A DNA stretch of 64,000 bases. It comes from Xestospongia bergquistia. Taxonomy: Eukaryota > Porifera > Demospongiae > Haplosclerida > Petrosiidae. Shown piece by piece: positions 1 to 10,041 of the stretch. The DNA lies in contig OZ014413.1 of assembly GCA_963965975.1 (NCBI GenBank), positions 3,110,001-3,174,000 of the forward strand, written 5' to 3'. A model generated the notes under the pieces. That model did not search any database. It saw nothing but the letters and a program-made list of their open reading frames with translations, and was not told the DNA's origin. Position 1 is the first letter of the stretch; each line of letters opens with the position of its first letter. Made by a program: the position numbers and the translations under genes.

Positions 1-238
1 AGGGTATTGATGCAACAGGCACCACATGTCAAATACAAAAGGTTTATGTATTTCAAATTTTAAATTAACGAATAAAATAATTATTTAGGGAAATATTTAT
101 AACCCCTGACAATGGAGAACTTGCTTTAGATTGGTATGATACTAATAGCTGTGTTGATTCACAATTGAAAGGAGATGAACCAATTTTGTTAATATTACCA
201 GGACTTGAATGTATGTTAACTCACCATAGTATTTTCTG

Positions 239-301
<63 letters not shown>

Positions 302-2343
302 TGTATATACATTATGTATATATCTATATAGCAAATGCAGAAGAGAGTTATATTAAATGGCTTGTACATGATGGTATAAATCAAAATTATTGGCCTGTAG
401 TGATGAACTACAGAGGTCGTGGGGGTGTGCTATTAAAGGTATTTACAAAGGACAAAAGAGATTTTATAGTATTGTCTTTTAAATTATGTTTTTTTTCTGT
501 TTCCCAGTAGACCTTTAAAACTTATTGCTTTAATCCTGATGACATAGGTCCAGTGGTAGACCATATTCTTAACTGTCTAGATGTTCCTATTGTTGCAGTA
601 GGTGTATCTTTTGGAGGGTATGCAAATATATATTATTATAAATTTGTTATCATTATGTATATAATACTTTCTTTTATAGTATAATATTGGTACAACATTT
701 AGTTAAAACTCAAGAGCAGTGTGGTCTACTTGCTGCAATGACATATTCATCACCTTGGAATCTTCGTAATCTTCTGTCATGTTTTGAAAAGTCATTACTA
801 AATAATTTGATCTATAACCAAAATTTCACGACCGATGTCATTAAATACATGGAAACGTAAGTTCTAGATATACAAAGTTCTATAATTATATATCCATCTA
901 AAGTCAATTGTTAGTAGCTTGTGAATCAATCTATGGTTGTCATAAATGATATAATACTGATATGTACAGTGAATACCAAACTAATCTTATTACTAATATA
1001 CTAACATTTAATTGAATGTCAGATTTATGATATTCTATATATCTTGTCATTAGACAATAGCCACTTTATCCTGTATGCACAATGCAGTCTATTTCCTTTG
1101 TATGTTTGCACTGTAGTAACAAAGAAGGATGGGGCATCTGTTGCTTTATCTTAATTTTAAAATCTGTTGTGCACTACAAGAGTTTAAACTATTTGCAGGT
1201 TTAAATTTAAATGATAATATAGATGCAAATATACTAACTATTGCTATTACATACATTTTTTTCCTTTTTCTAGTAATTGTGAACATCTTATTGCTAGTGG
1301 CAAGGTTGACATTTGTGTTTGCAAAAATATAGTTGAACAAGTACGTAATGTAAGTTGCATATATAAATTTTACTTTTATGACTAATATTGTTAGAAAAAA
1401 TATTGCTAACTGGAATGTGTTCTTTATTTAGACATTCTGCTTACATTTTGAATCATCTTACATTTTGCATTGATCATAATTATATTCATACCATGCAGTA
1501 CATGAATTCATATTTACCAATACTCAGTGCCTCAAGACCACTTACTCAAGAGGTCTTCATTGGTTCTTATATAAACCTCAATTGCTCCTTATGTATAGGA
1601 TTGTCTTGATCACATTTATTCATATTAGCTATTATATAAATGTCTAGCAAATAATGGGCATCTTCATTTTAAAGGCATCAAATCTAGTCATATTATTTTT
1701 CTTGCTATATAGATTCATTTTTCTCGTGGTCTTAAAGAAATCTGTATTCTTTATGTACCTGCAAACCTCACCCTCAAACTATGACATTCACACTCTTAAA
1801 AAATGAGATATTAAAATTTTATAAACTTTGTGTGCCCTTTACTACTAGAATACCCTATTTGCTGCCTTTATATTAACCTTTAATATTGTAGTAATTAAAT
1901 AATTATTCATACACTACTAATTGATGTTATCAACAAACAAAGAACATTATATTCCATTATCATAGTGTTCCACAGTCAGAGAGCTTGATGCTATTCTTGC
2001 TGTACCTGTTTTTGGATACAATAGCCTAAAGGAATACTATGATGAAGCTAAACTTAATGGTAAAATTCATTTGGTAAAAGTACCACTTCTCAGTGTCTCT
2101 GCTATTAATGATCCTATAGTGTCTAGAGAATGTAAGTTTATAGATTATTATATATATACTTTTTTATTTTGTTTAATAGCTCTGCCAGTTACTGAATTTC
2201 AAGCTAATTCAAATACAGTTTTTGTAGTACTTCAAGATGGAGGTCATGTTGGTTTCATAAAAGGATTGCTACCTGTTAGACATACTTGGATTGATGAATT
2301 GGTTCAAGAATACCTAGCAGCAATAAAACTGTATCAAAAATAG
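1..2343 (+). CDS. ABHD1/ABHD3-like alpha/beta hydrolase, copy 1 (5' end outside window)
   Basis: Predicted serine hydrolase of the ABHD1/ABHD3 (EMB8/YheT-like) family; family members are membrane-anchored lipases, and ABHD3 cleaves medium-chain phospholipids. Exons that join in frame: <1-41, 89-210, 332-438, 511-617, 680-856, 1274-1349, 1966-2131, 2180-2343 (TAG). The order of motifs fits the family: 'ILPGLE' at the oxyanion region, 'NYRGRGG', nucleophile elbow 'GVSFGG' (Ser, ending at the exon boundary 617), acid 'SAINDPIV', and histidine 'GGHVGF' near the C terminus. The N-terminal membrane anchor seen in the downstream paralogue would lie before base 1. All splice sites are GT-AG; the 511 acceptor is the second of two close AGs, since the first would bring in a stop. 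Substrate is not deducible from the sequence. Confidence 0.85.
239..306. repeat. TA then TATG microsatellite in ABHD intron
   Basis: About 35 bases of alternating TA run into a GTAT tetranucleotide array inside the intron between exons 89-210 and 332-438. The same intron of the second ABHD gene also carries a TA array (about 7105-7195), so the repeat predates or accompanied the gene duplication. Short ORFs called here are artefacts of the repeat. Confidence 0.9.
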
Positions 2344-2904
2344 TCAGCCTAGAAAATACTTTTTGAATAATTCATATTTAATAGATTATGTAATGATATA
2401 ATACTGAAATAAACAGTTAATATCTGAAAAATTGATATTGGAACATAATATATATATATATATATATTCCATCACACTAGTACATGTACCCTTATATGGC
2501 TTACAACTTCAATACAATCAATTAGCCTCATACCCAGGTGTTCGCGAAAGAAAAGAATGCCTGGTAACTACAGTTTGCGCATGTGTTTAATTTTCACAGA
2601 TTTCTTGGAAAATAGTACACTTTAGGAATCCTACATCAACTATTGACGTCAAAAATTTCTTTTATCACAATGTCAAACTGTGATGGCTACTTGTAGTACT
2701 AATAGAAACTTTTCTGCTGCTCTACTCTAAGCTCTAAAGCATCTAGGAAGATTCAAAAAAGAAAAATTCTTTTTGAATGTAATGATATAATGCTGAAATA
2801 AACAGTCAAAATCTGAAAAATTGATATTGGAACATAATATATATATTCCATCAAATAGTACATGTACCTTTATATGGGTTACAACTTTAATACAATCAAT
2901 TAGC

Positions 2905-3235
2905 CTTTTACCTAGGCGTTCACGAAAGAAAAGAATGCCTGGTAACTACTGTTTGCGCATGCGTTTACTGTTTTGTGCATGCATTTGCAAACAAGTTTGA
3001 CGATATTTTGTTTCTACTATATCTTTGCACAACCTACAAACTCGACTAACCATGCTTTAAACTCCTGTAGTGAACAAAACGTCATCAATGTCAACCCAAC
3101 CCATTTATTTCATAAATTAATTTAAAATGTTGTAATTATAATGTCACTATATTGCATAAATAACAATAATTATGCACATACACAAGCAGTAGTTACCAGG
3201 CTTTCTTTTCTTTAGCGAAAGCCTGGGTACAAGGT
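2905..3235. mobile_element. MITE-like inverted-repeat element
   Basis: The left end (AGG.GTTC.CGAAAGAAAAGAA.GCCTGGTAACTAC, about 2913-2950) is the inverse of 3186-3232. The two arms flank about 240 bp with no coding signal. A diverged second copy of the left end with its upstream flank lies at about 2394-2590, so 2394-2590 and 2778-2965 are direct repeats. No transposase is present. It is probably a non-autonomous DNA element; target-site duplications were not resolved. Confidence 0.6.
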
Positions 3236-3843
3236 CATATAATCAATAAGAGTATAGTCAAGTGATCAAATTGAGAGAAAGTTTCTCAATAATAAAGTAT
3301 CAACTACATGAACATTGTATACAAAGTAGCTTATAGCTAATGTATGTACATCTAAGTGTTACAATGACTTTCTAACCTTTTTATATCAAACAATGGCTCC
3401 TGCTGTCTGCTATGGTTGTTATAAGTAGTAATCAATCTCATTTGTGATCCTATAACAAACTGATAGATGATATAAAATAACACATCAATAAATAATAACA
3501 TTACTAGAGACTTAGACTATAAACAGTCAATTTGTCATAGGTGATAAAAGACTGCATTACTTTGAGTCTTAGGTAAGTACTTACTTTATTACTTATTTAA
3601 ACTTTTAGCAGCTGAATCTGAGCTGATATTATAGTCATTAAACCACGCCCTTACATAATAACTCTTATCATATATATATATATATATATATTATATACAC
3701 ATGCATATATAATAACATATAGCTCTTTTTAGTGTAGAACTATACCTGGTAAATACACAACAAAGAATTTACACAAACAATAACAATTGCAATCTTCTAA
3801 TCACTTACATCTCTTTTTCACTAAATGGTATATCCCAGCCATA

Positions 3844-3925
3844 ATGGTAGGAAAGATGGGGGGGGGGGGGGGGGGGAAGGGGGAGAATGAAGCCCCCCCC
3901 CCCCCCCCCCCCAACTTAAAATCAG
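3844..3925. repeat. G-tract/C-tract hairpin element
   Basis: A G run of about 18, a short spacer containing AAGGGGGAGAATGAAG, then a C run of over 20 can fold into a hairpin; AGGGGCTAAGCCCCCT just downstream forms another. The same layout and flank (GGTAGGAAAG before the G run, GAAGCC before the C run, CAACTT after it) recurs at 31441-31494, so this is a dispersed element and not random low complexity. The proline-rich ORFs across it are spurious. Confidence 0.7.
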
Positions 3926-4009
3926 GAGGGGCTAAGCCCCCTGATTTGCACCCAAGACTATGTATACAATAACCTCTTGACTTAAGACTTCTTTTTTTAA
4001 CAGTGTAGT

Positions 4010-4205
4010 ACATTATTGCCATGCCAGTTTTTAAGGTGGAGTCTATTTGCACATGATCAATAATGTTCATCCACACCAGTGAACGATGGTACAACCTGAG
4101 CCCACCCAAATTCTGTGCAGACTTGTGTCTAATTTTTTGAGTGATAAACTGACTCTGAGTTATGTGTGTTACGAAGTGGCAATTAATTATGATGACAACT
4201 TAACT
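4010..4205 (+). pseudogene. Decayed Death-like exon with upstream flank (copy in unit 1)
   Basis: The sequence follows 9180-9350, where a Death-like exon is still readable: the same intronic flank (AAGGTGGAGTC.ATTTGCACATG), the same acceptor region (AAATTCTGTGCAG), then the start of the exon (TGTCTAATTTTTTGAGTGATAAAC) and loss of similarity after about 4200. Reading frames are broken. A second copy is at about 5585-5790 in unit 2. The most likely history is an old exon that was duplicated with the surrounding unit. Confidence 0.6.
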
Positions 4206-4635
4206 TGATTTAGACTAGTTTGGTTTTGTAGTAACTCAGGATTGGGTTTACATTTGTAGCAGCTACTTTCTGCTCGTGCTAACCACATGCATACACGTAT
4301 TCAATGTCATACCACCTGTCCATCTATGAATATTATTATTTGTCTTCGCTATAAATAAAGCTCTCACCTGGCCAGTTGGGGACTGTCCAGGCTATTAGTA
4401 GTTCAGTTAATCAACTACAGCGCTACACATTTATTGATCAATGTATAATGTAATCACAAGCTATAGCTATCTTTCATGAATTCAACATGGCTGCCTTATA
4501 CACATAAGGTAACAAATGACTGATTTTCCAGTAATTAGCTCTGATATGTAGATCAAAAAAAGCAAGTAGTTAATAAAAATAATATATCAACAGATAAAAA
4601 TAAAAAAATAAGACCACTATCATCACAAACTGAAT

Positions 4636-4797
4636 TTATTCTTCAGGAAAACACTGATCTTTCATAGCTGCCGTCACTCTTTCCAAGATATATATTCCAA
4701 CACCAACAATACACATACTACCAGTATATATAACTAAAATGTTTTCAAATTCTTTGTAATTTCTAAGAAAAGTGCAACAAGTGATTACATTATGCTC
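4636..4797 (-). CDS. Candidate C-terminal exon of an unrecognised membrane protein
   Basis: On the minus strand a frame of about 53 codons ends in TAA (4636-4638) and reads as a polar start, two cysteines, a strongly hydrophobic stretch ('ILVIYTGSMCIVGVGIYIL'), then 'ERVTAAMKDQCFPEE'. The second tandem unit repeats it at about 6072-6216 with one base missing near the stop and a 7-base deletion before the hydrophobic stretch, so that copy is broken. A further hydrophobic exon-like frame lies after CAG at about 4990 (unit 1) and about 6415 (unit 2). An ATG followed directly by GTAAGA on the minus strand near 6515 could be a start exon. I do not recognise the family, and none of this model is secure. 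Confidence 0.3.
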   Translation of the reverse strand, partial: EHNVITCCTFLRNYKEFENILVIYTGSMCIVGVGIYILERVTAAMKDQCFPEE

Positions 4798-6663
4798 TTA
4801 CAACTAATTATGTTAAATTGGTAGATAATTTGTAACGAAAGACATACCAGCATACAAGTATAGATAAGAACTACTTAAATGTAAAATATGACGGTCAATG
4901 TGTTTATGATTTCTAAGAAAATCAATTTTGATATTTCTTATTAAATATGTATAACATTAGTGTATAAAACACGTAAAAAATAAAGCAGACCTGTTATACC
5001 CTTATATATGACTACTACAAACATTAGATATACATATAATGCATATTTAAAACTATATTACACAAAATAAATGTAAACCTTTTTAAACAAACTGATAGAT
5101 GATATAAAATAATACATCAATAAATAGCAACATTAATAGAGACTTAGACTATAGACAGCCAATTTGTCATAGGTAATAAATAAAAGATTGCATTACTTTA
5201 AGTATTAACTAGCTACTTACTTTATTACTTATTAAAACTGTTAGCAGCTGATATGATAGTCATTAAAGTACGTCCTTACATAATAACTCTTATCATATAT
5301 ATACATGCACATATTATTGGTTATAATAACGTATGGCTCTTTTTAGTGTAGAACTCTACTTTGCAAATACACAACAAAGCATTTGTACAAGCAATAACAA
5401 TTGCAATCTTCTAATCTCTTACATCTATTTTTCATTCATCAATGGTATATCTTAGCTATCACCTTTTGACACCATATACACTGTCATTTAAGACTCATTG
5501 CATAACCATGACACCCTTAATGCTCTCCTGACATCAATAAGTCTGTTTGACACTCACTGTGTTGAATAACGTTACAATGTTGCACATTATAGCCATGCCA
5601 GTTTTTAAGGTGGAGTCAATTTGCACATGATCAATAATGTTCATCCGGACCTGTGAACAATGGTACAACCTAAGGCTCACCCAAATTCTATGCTGAGTTC
5701 ATGGCTGCATGTGTCTAATTTTTGGAGTGATTAACAGACTCTTTGTGAATTATATGAGCATATTAACAATGTTACAAAGTGGCAATTAGCTATGATGACT
5801 ACTTTTTGGGTTTCTTTGAATTAGACTAGTTTGGTTTTGTAGTAACTCAGGATTGGGTTTACATTAATTGATCAAAGTATAATGTAACCACATGCTATAG
5901 CTATGTTTGCTGAATTCAACATGGCTACCTTATACATGTGAGTTAACAAATGACTGAATTTCCAGTAATTAGCTGTGATATGTACATCAGAAAAAGCACT
6001 TAGTTAATAAAAATAATATATCAACAGATGAAAATAATAAATAAGACCATCTTCATCACAAACTGTATTTATTCTTCAGGAAACACTGATCTTTCATAGC
6101 TGCTGTCATTCTTTTCAAGATATATATTCCAATACCAACAATACACATACTACCAGTATATATAACTAAAATTCTTTGAAATTTCTAAGAAAAGTGCAAC
6201 AAGTGATTACATTATGTTCTTACAGCTAATTATGTTAAATTAGTAGATAGTTTGTAATACCAGCATACAAATATTGATAAGAACTGCTTCAATGTATAAT
6301 ATGACAGATTTAGGGTTTGTTTATAATTTCTAAGAAAATTAATTTAGACATTTCTTACTACTTTTAAATTTATGTACAACATTAGTGTATAAAACACGTT
6401 ATAAACAAAGCAGACCTGTTATACATTTATATATGATCATTACAAACATTAGATATACATATAATGCTTATTTAAAACTATATTAGACAAAATACAAATT
6501 TTTCTTACCATGTCTACTCACTCTCTAGCGTATATGCAAAACAGGAAGTGATGTCACTGAATATAGTTTATATTAACATCCGCTATGCTTCATATCCAGT
6601 CTTATAGTATCAAACATTATACACAGCTGAATAGGCAGCTAATTATTTCCGCTTATTGGCTCT

Positions 6664-7108
6664 ATGTTGTTCTTTATAACTTTTGCTTTTTTTGCAGCAG
6701 TGTTCAGTTACAATCTATTTTATATCTTTAGAAAAGTTAGTAAACCACAAATATTTGGTGATGGAGCATTACTGACTTACCTACTTGAGAAATGTCCACA
6801 TTTACAGCAGAGATATTGGCCCACATGGTGGGCTTTCAATGGAAAGGTAATGACATTGATCAGAGCATTGGTACAACAGACACCACATGTTAAATACAAA
6901 AGGTATGTGTATTTCAATTTTTAAATTAACGAATAAAATAATTATTTAGGGAAATATTTACAACTCCCGACAATGGAGAACTTGCTTTAGATTGGCATGA
7001 TACTAATAGCTGTGCTAACTCACAACTGAAAGGAGATGAACCAATTTTGTTAATATTACCAGGATATTTTTGTATGTTAACTCATCACGATATGTTGTAT
7101 TATTTATA

Positions 7109-7205
<97 letters not shown>

Positions 7206-9053
7206 GTATATAGCAAATGCAGAAGACAGTTATATTAAATGGCTTGTACATGATGGTATAAATCAAAATTTTCGGCCTGTAGTAATGAACTACAGAGGTT
7301 GTGGGGGTGTGCTAATAAAGGTATTTTCTAATGAGATTTTATAGTATCGTCTTTTAAATTATGTTTCCCAGTAGACCTTTAAACCTCTTGGTTTTAATCC
7401 TGATGACATAGGTCCAGTGATAGAACATATTCATAGCTGTTGTCCACGTGTTCCAATTATTGCAGTAGGTATATCCTTTGGAGGGTATGTAATCATAAAT
7501 TTGTTATCGTTATGATGTATATAATACCTTCCTTTATAGTATGATACTGGTACAACATTTAGTTAAAACTCAAGAAAATTGTGGTCTACTTGCTGCAATG
7601 ACATATTCATCACTATGGAATCTTGATAATGCTCTTTCCTGTTTGGAAAAGTCATTATTAAATAATTTTATCTTTCACAAAAGTTTGACAACCAATACCA
7701 TTAAATATATAGAAAGGTAAGTTCTAGATATACAAAGTTCTTTATATGTGCATCTGAAGTCAATTAATAGTAACTTGTGAATCAATTTATAGTCCTTTTC
7801 ATTACATGTAATACGTGATATGATACTGATATATACAGTAAACACAACATTGTTCTTAATACTAATATATAAATGACAAGTCATTCGTTGATTGTCAGAT
7901 TCATGATATTCTATATAACTTGTCATTAGACAATAGCCACCTTATACTGTATGGATAATGTAATCTTTTTCCTTTGTATGTTTACACTGTAGTAAGAAGG
8001 AAGGGTAGGGTATCTGTTGCTTTGTCTTTATATTGAAGTCTGCTATATACTACAAGAATTAAATGTATTTGCATGTTTAAATTTAAATCATATATATAAG
8101 CAAATATACTAACTTTTCTAATTTCTTTTTCTAGTAATTTTGGAAGTCTTGCTGCAAGTAGTAAGGTTGACATTGATGATTGCAAAAATTTCATTAAAAA
8201 AGCACGTAATGTAAGTTTCATATAAATTTTACTTTATAACTACTATTGCTATAAATGGTATTACTAACTAGAATGTGTTATTCCCTTTACACAGTCTTCT
8301 AACTTACATTCTGAATTATCATACGTTTAGTACTGATCAGAAATTCATACCAGTACATGAATTCATATTTACCTTCTTAGTGTCTCAAGACCACTTAGCA
8401 GACCAAACTAAGAGGTCTTCATTAGTTCTTATATCAACCCCAATTGCTCCTTATGTATAGGATTAGATTAGTCACACTATTTTCTTATTACCAATTATAT
8501 AAATGGCCAACTAATCTAGTGATATTAATTACTTTTTTCTATATACATTCTTATTTCTTATAGATGTTTTTATTCCTTATATAACCTTTAATATTGTAGT
8601 AATGAAATGATCATTCATACACTACTAATTGATGTTATCAACAAACAAAGAACATTATATTCCATTATCATAGTGTTCCACAGCCAGAGAGCTTCATGCT
8701 ATTTCTGCTGTATCTGTTTTTGGATACAATAGTCTAAATAAATACTATGATGATGCTAAAATTAATGGGAAGATTCATTTGGTAAAAATACCACTTCTCA
8801 GTGTCTCTGCTATTAATGATCCTATAGTGTCTAGAGAATGTAAGTCTTTTCATTATTATATATATACTTTTTTTTATTTTGTTTAATAGCTCTGCCAGTT
8901 ACTGAATTTCAAGCTAATTCAAATACTATTTTTGTAGTACTTCAAGATGGAGGTCATGTTGGTTTCATAAAAGGACTATTACCTATTAGACATACTTGGA
9001 TTGATGAATTGGTTCAAGAATACCTAGCAGCAATAAAACTTCTTCAAAAATAA
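6664..9053 (+). CDS. ABHD1/ABHD3-like alpha/beta hydrolase, copy 2 (complete)
   Basis: Complete paralogue of the gene at 1-2343. Exons: 6664-6902, 6950-7071, 7214-7320, 7375-7484, 7540-7716, 8135-8210, 8674-8839, 8890-9053 (TAA), giving 386 aa, close to the ~410 aa usual for ABHD3. Residues 2-22 form a hydrophobic N-terminal anchor typical of the family. Next come the family's 'CPHLQQRYWPTWW' segment, 'NYRGCGG', nucleophile elbow 'GISFGG', acid 'SAINDPIV' and histidine 'GGHVGF'. Every intron has the same position and phase as in copy 1; one codon was gained in exon 4. Sequence between the copies is accessory, and the ATG is chosen because it begins the only frame with a membrane anchor. It probably acts on lipids at an internal membrane; this is inference from the family. 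Confidence 0.88.
7103..7206. repeat. Long TA microsatellite in ABHD intron
   Basis: About 100 bases of almost pure TA inside the intron between 7071 and 7214. The tyrosine/isoleucine ORFs on both strands are repeat artefacts. Confidence 0.95.
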
Positions 9054-9291
9054 TTAGCCTAGAAAAATCTTTTTGAATGTTTCAATTATAACATATTTAA
9101 CAGATTACATAATGATTACTGTAATGAATAATGTTGACATAGATAGTTAATATCCGCAAAAATCGAATTTTGAACATAGACATTATAGCCACGCAGGTGT
9201 TGAAGGTGGAGTCAATTTGCACATGCTCAATAATATTCATCCTGATCTGTGAACAATAGTACAACCTGAACCCCACCCAAATTCTGTGCAG

Positions 9292-9588
9292 AGTTCATGG
9301 CTGTGTCCAATTTTTTGAGTGATAAACCAACTCTTTTTGAGTTATGTGAGAATATCAACATTGGTACTAAGTGGTACGAGTTTGGTGTACTCCTCAAGTT
9401 AGATACAGACAAGCTAGATGATATCTAAGTAATGGATGGAGATGTTAATATGAAGACTTTCAAGATGTTTGAATTTTGGCTGAGTGCTAGTCCTAATGGC
9501 TCAATAGAAGATATTATTGAGACATTGAGGAAGCAAACCATTGATGAGAATATAATAGCTGATGAATATAAGAAGACATTGACTAAAG
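9292..9588 (+). pseudogene. Orphan Death-like-domain exon with one stop codon
   Basis: After an acceptor (TGTGCAG) a 297-base exon-like frame runs to a donor (AAAG|GTGAGT). It is symmetric phase 1-1, like the exons of the 36-51 kb gene. It encodes a Death-like domain of that gene's second type: 'KPTLFELCENINIGTKWYEF', then a leucine-rich helix, then 'FWLSASPNG' and 'ETLRKQTIDENIIADEYKK'. A single TAA (within GATATCTAAGTA, about 9426) sits where the paralogous exons carry Glu. No partner exons were found around it, so it is a transposed or left-over module and not a working gene. Confidence 0.75.
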
Positions 9589-10041
9589 GTGAGTGCTGCA
9601 ACTTATACATAATTATTTTACAGTGGTCCACAGAGATCACAAAAGAAACACTAGAGAAACATTTTGAAAGTCTCTCACAGTATGTCCTTCCTATGGAGGT
9701 GTTATAAATGTTGTATACAGAAGAAGTGATCACACAATTTATAGTCTTTCATAACAAAAATAAAGTGCATCAAGTTTTGGATGCAGTGGGGTTTACCTAA
9801 TCTGAATCTTTCCAGACTTGTTGGGTACCAGCAGCTATTAATATTCATATTTTTATAAAATGGTTCTTAGCTGGTAATTGTATCTCAGTTTGTTTTTTCT
9901 CTACCTATTCATTATGTTAATATTAAAATGTTTTAGATTCAAAAACAAAAGTATTATAATTTCATACAATTATAATAATTGGCATTATGTCACTATATTG
10001 TCTAGATACAATGTAATGTTTATATATAAAGGTTCAATAAA
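9589..10041. other. No gene seen
   Basis: AT-rich spacer between the orphan Death-like exon and the minus-strand leucine-rich-repeat exon. ORFs here (for example 9878-10102) are hydrophobic low-complexity frames with no supporting splice sites or homology that I recognise. Confidence 0.5.

Larger units (their letters stand above)
3448..6495. repeat. Tandem duplication, units 3448-5070 and 5089-6495
   Basis: Both units begin with CAAACTGATAGATGATATAA and end near an ACATATAATGC(A/T)TATTTAA stretch, with alignable sequence throughout (for example 3720-3830 with 5335-5440, 4016-4130 with 5590-5700, and 4440-4760 with 5870-6190). Unit 1 is longer because of the G/C-tract element at 3844-3925 and some internal sequence. 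Each unit carries a decayed Death-like exon relic and a minus-strand membrane-protein exon candidate. The pair lies between the two ABHD genes. Confidence 0.8.

Noticed and set aside
3787..4109. Gly/Pro-rich ORFs
   Set aside because: Produced by the G and C homopolymer runs; no splice context or homology.
7015..7266. Long Tyr/Ile-rich ORFs on both strands
   Set aside because: They are translations of a TA microsatellite inside an ABHD intron.
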